From Acidobacteriaceae bacterium (GTDB lineage Bacteria > Acidobacteriota > Terriglobia > Terriglobales > Acidobacteriaceae): a DNA stretch of 37,102 nt. Shown in pieces: positions 1 through 7,155 of this stretch. How positions within the stretch are numbered: position 1 is the first letter of the stretch; each line of letters opens with the position of its first letter. Below the pieces are notes generated by a model that was not told the origin of the DNA, made no database searches, and was given only the letters and a program-made list of their open reading frames with translations. Location of the stretch: the NCBI GenBank assembly GCA_021323655.1, contig JAJPKO010000039.1, positions 1-37,102 of the forward strand, given 5' to 3'. The position numbers were made by a program, and so were the translations under genes.

Positions 1-72
1 CAAAATCCGATTGACTCCTGATCGGACGCAGGTGTCGAGTCAGTACCGCCAATGTACCCGAAAACAGCCCAG

Positions 73-130
73 ATTTCCACATTGCGTGAGATTTTTCCAC
101 TCCTCGTGTTCGTTTTTGGCCTTTTCCACA
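73..130. repeat. Three TTTCCAC repeats upstream of the first gene
   Basis: Three copies of a TTTCCAC core lie at 73-81 (ATTTCCACA), 93-101 (TTTTCCACT) and 122-130 (TTTTCCACA), all in the same orientation in a T-rich stretch before the helix-turn-helix gene at 192. The third copy differs by one base from the DnaA box consensus TTATCCACA. They could be DnaA-like boxes, iterons of a replication origin, or an operator for the next gene. The spacing (20 and 29 bases) is uneven and chance cannot be excluded. Confidence 0.25.
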
Positions 131-191
131 GCCTTTATATGTAGAGGGCTTTTTCTGCCCCATTGCACGCTTCCCCCTCACCGAGGTGCAT

Positions 192-914
192 ATGGCAACC
201 GCTCGTCCCCAACCAGGACTTCCCCCGCAATGGGGATCGGAGGCACTCGCACTAGCTGAACAAGCCAAGGTGCTTTCGGGACCTAAACTTGCCCAGCTTG
301 TGCGCCGGCTGCAACGTCAGACCGGCCGCTCAGATCAGGAATGTTGGCGATTTGTAATCAAGTACGGCATCAAGGCCGAGACCGACAACCGCCGATGGCA
401 GCCTGAAGAACTCGACGAGGCGCGGGAACTGCTCACGAAATACTCTGTCGAGGAAGTAGCCAAACGGTTGAACAGAAGCCCAAGAGCCGTCTGGAACGCT
501 CTCCACAGAAGGCAGTTGAGCGTCCGCGAGATCCGCTGCGATTGCTTCTCGGTGCAGGCCCTGGCTAATGCAGTGCGCGTGCGCCCCACGGAGGTGATCC
601 AGTGGATCGAGCAGGGATGGCTCCAGGCGACCGTTACGAACCATGGCAGACGAAAGAATTACCGGATCACGCCCGAAGCTCTGGCTGCCTTCTACAAACA
701 GCATCTTCACGATCTGCTAAGGCGCCGCATTCCAAACCACACGCTGTTTGAGGCGTACCTCCAATACTGCTTTTCGCCAAAACATACATCCGGCGAGCAG
801 TTGCTGGAGGTCCGCCGCGACAAGCGCGAACGAGAGGCATTTGCCGTGTTGCAGAACGGTGAGGGGTCTACGCAAGAATACGAGGAGGACGACGATGGCG
901 ATTTCGACGCTTGA
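192..914 (+). CDS. Predicted DNA-binding protein with two helix-turn-helix segments
   Basis: This 240-residue protein has two apparent DNA-binding segments. The first, at about residues 70-105, reads like a Myb/SANT or sigma-like helix-turn-helix (SVEEVAKRLNRSPRAVWNAL). The second, at about 115-170, resembles a MerR/excisionase winged helix (FSVQALANAVRVRPTEVIQW, then a short wing and YRITPEALAAF). The C-terminus is very acidic. ATG at 192 is preferred because GAGG lies just upstream; a GTG at 186 is an in-frame alternative. It overlaps the next gene by 20 bases, so the two are probably translated together. It is probably an element-encoded regulator; the target is unknown. The TTTCCAC repeats upstream could be its own operator. 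Confidence 0.6.
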   Translation: MATARPQPGLPPQWGSEALALAEQAKVLSGPKLAQLVRRLQRQTGRSDQECWRFVIKYGIKAETDNRRWQPEELDEARELLTKYSVEEVAKRLNRSPRAVWNALHRRQLSVREIRCDCFSVQALANAVRVRPTEVIQWIEQGWLQATVTNHGRRKNYRITPEALAAFYKQHLHDLLRRRIPNHTLFEAYLQYCFSPKHTSGEQLLEVRRDKREREAFAVLQNGEGSTQEYEEDDDGDFDA

Positions 915-1143
915 GCTCGCGCGAATGCGGCAATCCGTCTGCCCGCATTGCGGACATCAGGTTGATTCCCGGCCTCGAGCTTCCTGGATCGAGAGGGGAT
1001 TAGGAATCCTGGCGGCTGTCGCTTTGGCTTTGATGTTGGCGCCTCTCGGAATCATGGCCTGGAAATCATGCAAAGATTTCCTGTCTGATAGAGATTCGCA
1101 TTCGATTCGCTTCCATCCGCTGGAAGACTGGACGGATCATTGA
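895..1143 (+). CDS. Small membrane protein with an N-terminal CxxC
   Basis: This is an 82-residue protein that starts inside the preceding gene. ATG 895 follows a strong AGGAGG at 883-888, which fixes the start despite the 20-base overlap. A CPHC pair at residues 16-19 could bind one metal or be half of a zinc ribbon. One hydrophobic helix at about residues 32-55 should cross the membrane. A short charged tail follows. I do not recognise the family. The overlap suggests it works with, or is co-regulated with, the helix-turn-helix protein, perhaps as a membrane partner. Confidence 0.6.
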   Translation: MAISTLELARMRQSVCPHCGHQVDSRPRASWIERGLGILAAVALALMLAPLGIMAWKSCKDFLSDRDSHSIRFHPLEDWTDH

Positions 1144-1169
1144 CTCAGCGCACGCTTTGACGTGAGCGA

Positions 1170-1568
1170 TCAATCGTCGGCCAGAAGGCAAATAATCGGG
1201 CACGACGCACCGGCGGATGATACATCGCAGGCATGCACGAGCCGGGCGAGCGCCTTCTTCATTGTCACCAGGTCCGCAATTCTTTCTTCTACCAGCTTCA
1301 ACTTGCGAGCCGCGATCTCTCGCGTTTGCAGACAGCCCTTCTTCTCTTCGAGCGCGAGCAGACCAGCGATTTCTTCGAGCGTGAAGCCAAGTGCTTGCGC
1401 TCTCTTGATGAATCTGACCCGCTTCACTGTCTCCGGCGCGTAGTGCCGGAATCCTCCCTGCGGTTTGAACGGAAGCTGTAGCAAGCCTCGCCGCTGGTAA
1501 TAACGGATCGTTTCGACATTCACGCTTCCCTTTTTCGCCAACGCTCCTATGGTCAGATACTCGTTCAC
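1170..1568 (-). CDS. merR: MerR mercury-responsive transcriptional regulator
   Basis: This 132-residue protein has a MerR-family N-terminal winged helix (TIGALAKKGSVNVETIRYYQ) and a long dimerisation helix. The three mercury-binding cysteines are present as C79, C114 and C123, with the same spacing (35 and 9) as C82, C117 and C126 of Tn501 MerR. In that family one Hg(II) is held across the dimer, which untwists the overlong promoter. It starts with GTG at 1568 and is divergent from merT, with the shared operator-promoter between them. The length and the CPII tail fit mercury MerR rather than copper or zinc relatives. Confidence 0.93.
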   Translation of the reverse strand: MNEYLTIGALAKKGSVNVETIRYYQRRGLLQLPFKPQGGFRHYAPETVKRVRFIKRAQALGFTLEEIAGLLALEEKKGCLQTREIAARKLKLVEERIADLVTMKKALARLVHACDVSSAGASCPIICLLADD

Positions 1569-1578
1569 TTAGCCTCCC

Positions 1579-1610
1579 TTGACTCTGTACTATGGTACGG
1601 AGTGTACAGT
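1579..1610 (+). promoter_or_regulatory. mer operator-promoter (MerR site) for merTP
   Basis: A -35 box TTGACT lies at 1579-1584. It is followed by the dyad CTGTAC-TATG-GTACGG at 1585-1600, which matches the classic MerR operator apart from one arm base. A -10-like TACAGT lies at 1605-1610, giving a 19-20 base spacer depending on the hexamer chosen. Overlong spacers are typical of MerR-controlled promoters. The site lies between divergent merR and merT, so it probably also autoregulates merR. Confidence 0.85.
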
Positions 1611-1614
1611 GACC

Positions 1615-1986
1615 ATGGAAAGAGTTTTGAAGATGCGATCCCCTATCAACGCGAAGACTGCTCTATTCGGTGGCGTGCTGGCTGGGATTGGCGCGTCGGC
1701 TTGCTGCGTAGGTCCTCTTCTGCTCTTGACGTTGGGGATCGGAGGGGCTTGGATCGCCCACCTCACTGCTCTCGAACCATTTCGCCCCGTCTTCATGGTG
1801 TTGGCGGCTCTATTTCTCGGACTCGCCTTCTGGAGGCTGTATCTGGCGCCGCAGAGTTGCGCCCTCGCAGGCAACTGCATTGCCGATCGCACTCGCAGCA
1901 TCCAGCGGACGTTGTTCTGGATATTGGCGCCTCTCACCCTGGGCCTGATCGCATCGCCCTGGCTCATAGCACTCTTCGTTCATTGA
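1615..1986 (+). CDS. merT: MerT mercuric ion inner-membrane transporter
   Basis: This protein has three predicted membrane helices. The Cys-Cys pair in the first helix (C30-C31, ASACCVGPLL) and a second pair in the cytoplasmic loop (C82 and C88, SCALAGNC) are the mercury-relay cysteines of MerT. It takes Hg(II) from MerP and passes it to the cytoplasm. ATG 1615 is used here; ATG 1633 is an alternative with GGAAAGAG eight bases upstream. It lies directly downstream of the MerR-controlled promoter and 12 bases before merP. Confidence 0.92.
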   Translation: MERVLKMRSPINAKTALFGGVLAGIGASACCVGPLLLLTLGIGGAWIAHLTALEPFRPVFMVLAALFLGLAFWRLYLAPQSCALAGNCIADRTRSIQRTLFWILAPLTLGLIASPWLIALFVH

Positions 1987-1998
1987 AAGGATGGTCGG

Positions 1999-2289
1999 AT
2001 GCGGAAGATCTTCGTGCCTCTCCTCGCTTGCTTCTCGTTATCAGCGCTTGCCGCTACTCCCCAGACCGCTACTCTGGATGTTCAGAACATGACCTGCTCA
2101 ACATGCGCCATCACGATTCGGAAGGCGCTTGAAGCAGTTCCCGGGGTCATTGACGCGAAGGTCGACTACGACCACAAAACGGCAACAGTGAAGTACGATC
2201 CTGCCAAGTCAGACACCTCAGCTCTTTTGAAGGCCACGACAAACGCGGGCTTTCCTTCGAAGCTGCACGGTGGAGCACCAAAGCAGTGA
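1999..2289 (+). CDS. merP: MerP periplasmic mercury-binding protein
   Basis: This 96-residue protein has a cleavable signal peptide (residues 1 to about 19, ending ALA-A) followed by one heavy-metal-associated domain. The metal-binding motif MTCSTC has its cysteines at 33 and 36. MerP collects Hg(II) in the periplasm and hands it to MerT. It lies in the mer operon between merT and the GDCCVxC gene, whose GTG start overlaps the merP stop codon. Confidence 0.92.
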   Translation: MRKIFVPLLACFSLSALAATPQTATLDVQNMTCSTCAITIRKALEAVPGVIDAKVDYDHKTATVKYDPAKSDTSALLKATTNAGFPSKLHGGAPKQ

Positions 2290-2510
2290 AAGCGGCGAAC
2301 GTCACCCTGGAATCGACCCTGACCTGTCCGCACTGTGGCTATGCAACGCTGGAAGAGATGCCTCGGGACTCCTGTCGTTTCTTCCATGAATGCGTCCAAT
2401 GCGGTGCTCTTTTGCGCCCGAAGAAAGGTGACTGCTGCGTCTTCTGTTCCTACGGTTCGGCAAAATGTCCGCCGGTGCAATCGCAAGGACATTGCTGCGG
2501 CGCCGAGTGA
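2286..2510 (+). CDS. GDCCVxC-domain protein of the mer operon
   Basis: This is a 74-residue cysteine-rich protein (11 Cys). It has a CPHC pair at 14-17, a CVQC pair at 36-39, the signature GDCCVFCSYG at 48-57 and a CC near the C-terminus. This matches the family named GDCCVxC domain-containing (seleno)protein, which is often found with mercury genes and has no established function. Here the key position is cysteine, not selenocysteine. The GTG start at 2286 overlaps the merP stop (GTGA), so it is translationally coupled. Metal binding or mercury delivery is an inference. Confidence 0.85.
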   Translation: MKAANVTLESTLTCPHCGYATLEEMPRDSCRFFHECVQCGALLRPKKGDCCVFCSYGSAKCPPVQSQGHCCGAE

Positions 2511-2531
2511 TATAGCTCGGGAAAATCCTAT

Positions 2532-3836
2532 CTAGTCAGCGGACTTGCGCGCCCTTGCGAATTCGAAATGATCTATGGCGCGTTCGAGTTGTTTGTCGCG
2601 CCCGAGCCGGCGTTGGTGCCAATCGAATTCAACGGCCTCGTCCGGTTCAATTGGCGTGCCTTCCAGAATTGAACCCTTCCACGTGTAGTACGCGCCGGTT
2701 GGCAGCGCCAAGCGGAAGCCTTTGCCCACCTTGACGGAAGTCGCGGACAAAAGCCGGCCTGCGGTCTTCTCGCCAATAACTGTGGCAAGCTTGTTCTCTC
2801 TGGCAAACGCGACAATCATTTCAGCGGCGCTCGCGGTGTGGCGGTCCACAAGCAAAACAATTTTCCCCTGGAACGGCTGCACGCCGAGTCCTTCGGTCTG
2901 GAGCACGATTGGTTTCTTCATCATCAACGCTGGAGCGAATTGCAGCGCTAACCGCCACAATGACTTGGTAGATGGAGGAATCTGAGAGAACCGCCAGAAG
3001 CTTTCCTTCTCTGACTCAAGATTTGCAGTGACGCGGCGTCTATCAAGAGCAAAGCCTACCGGGATTCGATCTGGCGTGAGCAGGCTCATCACCCGAAGAG
3101 CACCGATTCCTCCACCCGTATTGCCGCGCAAGTCGATAATGAGGTTTTCTGCTGCCCCCAACTTCACAACTCCATTGGAGATTTCGTTTGCAACTTCAAC
3201 TCCAACTATGCCCGGGAACATCGCAATCTTTACGTAGCCAATCCGCTCTGTGAGTTGCCGCGCTTCCACAAGCGTGGGCTCAATGAAATGGAGTTTCTTT
3301 CCTTTTGGCCGGGCCACATCGACGGTTAATAAACGCCGCTGATCATCGCTCCCGACAATCTCCACACCGGTCTGCCTCCCCATGGAAAAGACGGGGTGCT
3401 CGGGTGGACTGATTTCTTGGCCATTAACGGTCAGGAGGATGTCTCCTGGCTCGATCCCGGCAGCCGATGCCGCGCCACCGGAATGAACATCCTGAAATAT
3501 CCAGCGCTTTCCATATCGTGTATCGTCTGCGAGGTAGGCTGCGCTGAGAGCTGCTCGACTAGAAGCCCTGCGTGCGCTGTTATGAAAAAAGCCGATGTGA
3601 GAAGTACGCAGTTCCGCCAGGAGATCGCTCATCGCTCTCTCGAATTCGTCGGTCGTTGATGCAGCTTCGATGCTCACCTTATGGCGCTCAACCGCGGCGA
3701 GCCAGTCTCCGTTCAGTTTCTCAGGGGAATAGAACCTCTTTTGCAACGCCGCCAGAACGTTCTCAAGTACGGCCCGCCGTTCCCTTGATTCGAGCGGAAC
3801 CGGCATCACAGCCTCTTCTGCGGAACTCATGGTCAT
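2532..3836 (-). CDS. S41-family serine protease with PDZ domain, no signal peptide
   Basis: This 434-residue protein has an N-terminal helical region, a PDZ domain at about 95-170 (SAAGIEPGDILLTVNG) and an S41/C-terminal-processing-peptidase catalytic domain at about 195-415. The nucleophile is the Ser in HTASAAE (about residue 334) and the general base is the Lys in GEKTAG (about 355). An oxyanion segment IIDLRGNTGGG is also present. Most S41 proteases are exported. This one has no signal peptide or membrane helix, so it should act in the cytoplasm. Its ATG overlaps the stop codon of the upstream CHAT gene (ATGA) with AGGAG six bases before it, so the two are one operon. See the findings for the pairing. 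Confidence 0.85.
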   Translation of the reverse strand: MTMSSAEEAVMPVPLESRERRAVLENVLAALQKRFYSPEKLNGDWLAAVERHKVSIEAASTTDEFERAMSDLLAELRTSHIGFFHNSARRASSRAALSAAYLADDTRYGKRWIFQDVHSGGAASAAGIEPGDILLTVNGQEISPPEHPVFSMGRQTGVEIVGSDDQRRLLTVDVARPKGKKLHFIEPTLVEARQLTERIGYVKIAMFPGIVGVEVANEISNGVVKLGAAENLIIDLRGNTGGGIGALRVMSLLTPDRIPVGFALDRRRVTANLESEKESFWRFSQIPPSTKSLWRLALQFAPALMMKKPIVLQTEGLGVQPFQGKIVLLVDRHTASAAEMIVAFARENKLATVIGEKTAGRLLSATSVKVGKGFRLALPTGAYYTWKGSILEGTPIEPDEAVEFDWHQRRLGRDKQLERAIDHFEFARARKSAD

Positions 3837-6505
3837 TCGCCACTCCTGGAAGGGGTATTTTTTCGTACCTTGTCGAACAGCTTGCCATAGGGTTCGCCAT
3901 CCAATTCGACGCCGGCCCAGTAGTACGGTGGGGCGCCCGAATTGAGAATTTCCAGCTGCGCTTTACGCAAAGCTTCGGCCTTCTGCTCACCGTGCGCGAG
4001 ATGCGCATAAAAACTGGTCATCAACTGAGCGGTGGAGTGGTCCTGAAGCTCCCAGAGAGTGGACACAACGCTCTCCGCTCCGGCTTCTATAAAAGCATTG
4101 ACAATGTTCTCCACTCCTTCTTCGCCGACTGGCCCCACTCCGGTGTTGCAGGCGGAGAGAGTGACGAGATTTGCATTGATAGGGAGGGTTCTGATCTCGC
4201 GAACCTGGAGAAGCCCGTCGTCCGTCGCTGCGCTTTCAGGCGCAAATACTAAAGCAGATCGATCAGGAATTTCGGGATCCACGTATCCGTGCAGAGCCAG
4301 GTGAATCACCGCGAAGCGGCTCAAAGGGAGTTGTTTGAAATTGGTTTCGGTAGCGCGATCGCCTAGCAGAACCGTGTTTGGCTTTGGGAGATCCGTGGCT
4401 ATCGTCTCAACCTCGTGCGCGCTTTCAGGCAAAGCGACTAAATCCCGACGCACCGGTCCCGACACTGAGCGCTGAATCATCGCTATCAAGGACGTCGGTT
4501 GGGACTTCGGCACCCACGCGGCCACACCCACATAGGAGAGATCGTCGCGAATGACCTGACCAGATCGGTGTCTCAGAATGGCCAGAACTGTTCCCGACGG
4601 CGCTACCGAGATTCCGTAGGACGACACGAGGTAATGCCCTCCATTGACGAGTGCAGCAAAGGGCAACAGATGGAGTTTGCCATCAGGTACGACGATCAGT
4701 TTGCTTCTGCCATCGAACTCCCGTATTCCGCCGAGAAGTTCATCGAAAAGGTGCTGGCCGAACGCTGCGTCAGCCTTCTGATGCAGAAGAGTGGAACGGT
4801 ATTGTGCCGAGTCTCGCTCCAGTTGGTCTTTCGATGCCAGAACGTAGCGATGAACGCTCTCGCGAGTCAAGGCAAGTGCGTATGAATGTGGTTCTCCCAG
4901 CACGTATTCAACGAGTACTTCAGGCGGCTCCAGTTGCTGCTGGAGTTCCTTGAGTCCAATCGGATGAGGAGGAGTTTCGGATGACGAACTGTCTCCAAGT
5001 TGAAGTTCTGTTGAATAGATCGAATCGAGGATATGAGCGCGCGACACCGAGTCGTCCGTATCCAACAATTTGACGTTCAGAGCTGTCAGTTCTTTCTCTG
5101 CGGCTCCGGCTAAATGCGGTGTGACAATTTCGTGATGCGTCAACCCTTGCGCTTCCACGCGCCCGCGTGCACGTTCGATTGCGCGAAAACCGTCGTCTAT
5201 TCTCCCCTGATCGCACAAGGAAGAAAAGTAGCCCGCGTATACCGTGCTGAGGTCGTCCAGGAGTTGTCTTTCGACAGTTGGAGTAGGGACTTTGCTGAGC
5301 AGCGCGTCAAAGAGATCCGCACTTTTTTGGTAGAGATCGTTTGACGCCTTTGTATTCCCGAGCCGTGCGAGGATCTCCGCCTTGATCCCGAGATCCCGTG
5401 GCACGAAATACAGTTCATCGGGGATCTTCCGGTTCGCCTCAATTGCCGCATTGATTGAGGCGAGCGCAGGCTGTAGAGATCCCTTTTGGAGGTATGCCTT
5501 CGCGAGAAGCCCGTCAACTTGCGTGAGCCCACGCCAGTAGTTGAGCGTTCGAGCATACTGGGCGGACTTGGACAGATCGGCAATGGCGAGATCCTGCTGG
5601 CCCATGCGCTGATAGACTCCCGCCCTGACCTGATAGATCTCATACAGGTGTCCCGCAAGATCACGGGAGCTGACCCGCTTTAATTCATCTGCCGCAAGCG
5701 CCAGTGCCTGCGCGTTCTGCCCAATCCCACTGAGCGCTTCAATCTTTCCTGTGATCGCGATGGTGGGAAAGGCCGCTCCGGAAGTCTTGTTGGCAACGTT
5801 GATCGCTTCGTTCAAGGGACCGAGCGCTTCTTGATATTTGTGCATCTCAACCAAGCCGACGCCGTACATGCTCGCGTAGCGGATGTGCGCTCCAGGATCA
5901 AGAGCTTTCGCCACCATCCAGGCTCTGACTACATTCCTCTTCGCGGTGGCGATGTCGCCGAGGAGGAACGCGGCGATCCCCTGTTCTCCCTGCGCACGAG
6001 TCGCAAGAAGGTAATGATGTTGTCGCATCGCAAGTGCCTGCACATCCCCCCAGGTCTGACGCGCCATCCCGGCGTCGTAGTTGACCTCAAGCATCCCCAG
6101 AATGGTCAGGATGCGCAGGCGGGTCTCATTATCTTTGCCCTCGGGCAGATCAAGGTCCGATCTCAAAAGGGCTATCTGCTTTGGGATTGAAATCGACGAT
6201 TCGCTGTGTGCCGGCATCTGGCTCACACGTGCGTAAAGAGCCTTCGAAGGTTGATGCCTTTCAATGAACTGCAATTCGGCTTGGTGATAGAGCGGCTCAG
6301 CGTTGATCCAGCTGTTGAGCCACGACATCTCGTCGGCTCGCTCCAGCAGCGCCTCAGGACCGTGAGAGATCAACCGCCGGAAGACTTTATACCCGACAAT
6401 ACTCAGCAGGGCGGCAAGAAACAAACCGGCAGCGATGCGAAGGGTGGGGGAAGACGCAATTCGCATAGCGGTCCGATCAACTTGCCTCCCATATTGCCAG
6501 AACAT
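3833..6505 (-). CDS. Membrane-anchored TPR-CHAT caspase-like protease
   Basis: This protein is about 890 residues long. One hydrophobic helix near the N-terminus (about residues 25-45, LRIAAGLFLAALLSIVGYKV) is followed by a long run of TPR-like helices (about 85-450), then a CHAT domain (about 520-890). The CHAT dyad is clear: His in IHLALHGY (about 740) and Cys in LSACNTG (about 785). CHAT proteases are caspase relatives that cleave partner proteins. The TPR array presumably senses a ligand or partner. ATG 6505 is a choice; TTG 6520 and ATG 6466 are alternatives, none with a good ribosome-binding site. The downstream S41 protease gene overlaps by 4 bases. Confidence 0.85.
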   Translation of the reverse strand: MFWQYGRQVDRTAMRIASSPTLRIAAGLFLAALLSIVGYKVFRRLISHGPEALLERADEMSWLNSWINAEPLYHQAELQFIERHQPSKALYARVSQMPAHSESSISIPKQIALLRSDLDLPEGKDNETRLRILTILGMLEVNYDAGMARQTWGDVQALAMRQHHYLLATRAQGEQGIAAFLLGDIATAKRNVVRAWMVAKALDPGAHIRYASMYGVGLVEMHKYQEALGPLNEAINVANKTSGAAFPTIAITGKIEALSGIGQNAQALALAADELKRVSSRDLAGHLYEIYQVRAGVYQRMGQQDLAIADLSKSAQYARTLNYWRGLTQVDGLLAKAYLQKGSLQPALASINAAIEANRKIPDELYFVPRDLGIKAEILARLGNTKASNDLYQKSADLFDALLSKVPTPTVERQLLDDLSTVYAGYFSSLCDQGRIDDGFRAIERARGRVEAQGLTHHEIVTPHLAGAAEKELTALNVKLLDTDDSVSRAHILDSIYSTELQLGDSSSSETPPHPIGLKELQQQLEPPEVLVEYVLGEPHSYALALTRESVHRYVLASKDQLERDSAQYRSTLLHQKADAAFGQHLFDELLGGIREFDGRSKLIVVPDGKLHLLPFAALVNGGHYLVSSYGISVAPSGTVLAILRHRSGQVIRDDLSYVGVAAWVPKSQPTSLIAMIQRSVSGPVRRDLVALPESAHEVETIATDLPKPNTVLLGDRATETNFKQLPLSRFAVIHLALHGYVDPEIPDRSALVFAPESAATDDGLLQVREIRTLPINANLVTLSACNTGVGPVGEEGVENIVNAFIEAGAESVVSTLWELQDHSTAQLMTSFYAHLAHGEQKAEALRKAQLEILNSGAPPYYWAGVELDGEPYGKLFDKVRKNTPSRSGE

Positions 6506-6639
6506 ATTGGATTGAAGCAACCAATGGTCTATTAAATGATTGATTGTTAACCGATTAGCTTCTTGGCAGCCGAGTGGGTGGAAAACTCAGGGTTCCGGAT
6601 GATTGAAGTTTCGCCTTTTCTTCTCCTATACTTGCATTC

Positions 6640-6858
6640 GTGTTCAACCTCCCGGAAAGCCGCCAATGCGACTTCACGATCCGCTGCAAGAAATGCGGAG
6701 AGAATATTCCGGCGCCGGTGGGCACCGTGCCGGATTCCTGGATTGTGGCTCGGTGTCCCCTCTGCGGAGAGATCAGGCATTACCTACCCTCCGAAATCTT
6801 TCGCGGCAAACTGTCCTACAAGCTCGGCTCCGGAAGGCCGCGCCCGGCGGTGCCGTGA
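6640..6858 (+). CDS. Small zinc-ribbon protein
   Basis: This is a 72-residue protein with two CxxC knuckles, CKKC at 16-19 and CPLC at 39-42, separated by 19 residues, as in a classic zinc ribbon. The start is GTG 6640 and lacks a convincing ribosome-binding site, so the true start may differ. The stop codon overlaps the ATG of the next gene (TGATG), which supports both being real and co-translated. The function is unknown; such ribbons usually bind nucleic acid or act as adaptors. Confidence 0.5.
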   Translation: MFNLPESRQCDFTIRCKKCGENIPAPVGTVPDSWIVARCPLCGEIRHYLPSEIFRGKLSYKLGSGRPRPAVP

Positions 6859-7082
6859 TGGGAGAAATGAAACGCGCGATTGCTCGCGAGCAGGCCGCCT
6901 GGTTTCAGAACATGCAGGAAGAGAAGCGAATGAAATCGACACTTGTGATCGCCGCGGCAATCATTGCGGCTGTTCGTCTGGCACGAGATCCCGATATCAG
7001 CCGACCGTCTCCAAGGCTTACTGCTGTGGTCAATGAAAGCGTTAGCCTGGCGAGGACGATCCTGGATCGGGTCGGACGATAA
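6858..7082 (+). CDS. Small hypothetical protein with one hydrophobic helix
   Basis: This is a 74-residue protein starting in a TGATG overlap with the zinc-ribbon gene. It has a charged N-terminal helix (REQAAWFQNMQEEKRMKS), a short hydrophobic stretch at about 29-40 (LVIAAAIIAAVRLA) and a helical C-terminus. I have no family assignment. Overlap coupling and normal codon use argue that it is real. Confidence 0.45.
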   Translation: MGEMKRAIAREQAAWFQNMQEEKRMKSTLVIAAAIIAAVRLARDPDISRPSPRLTAVVNESVSLARTILDRVGR

Positions 7083-7155
7083 TGCTTTGGTAGCAGCGAC
7101 TCGCGTCCCTTCGCCTTGCCTCAGTTTTGCTAGGATCGCAAGGAGAGCGTGGAGT

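Noticed and set aside
3572-4252. 226-residue plus-strand reading frame
   Set aside because: It is antisense across the end of the CHAT gene and the start of the S41 gene; no domain pattern is seen.
6964-7155. N-terminal extension of the AbiEii-WYL protein
   Set aside because: It overlaps the previous gene, is not AbiEii-like, and the TTG at 7156 has an AGGAG upstream and starts the conserved part.
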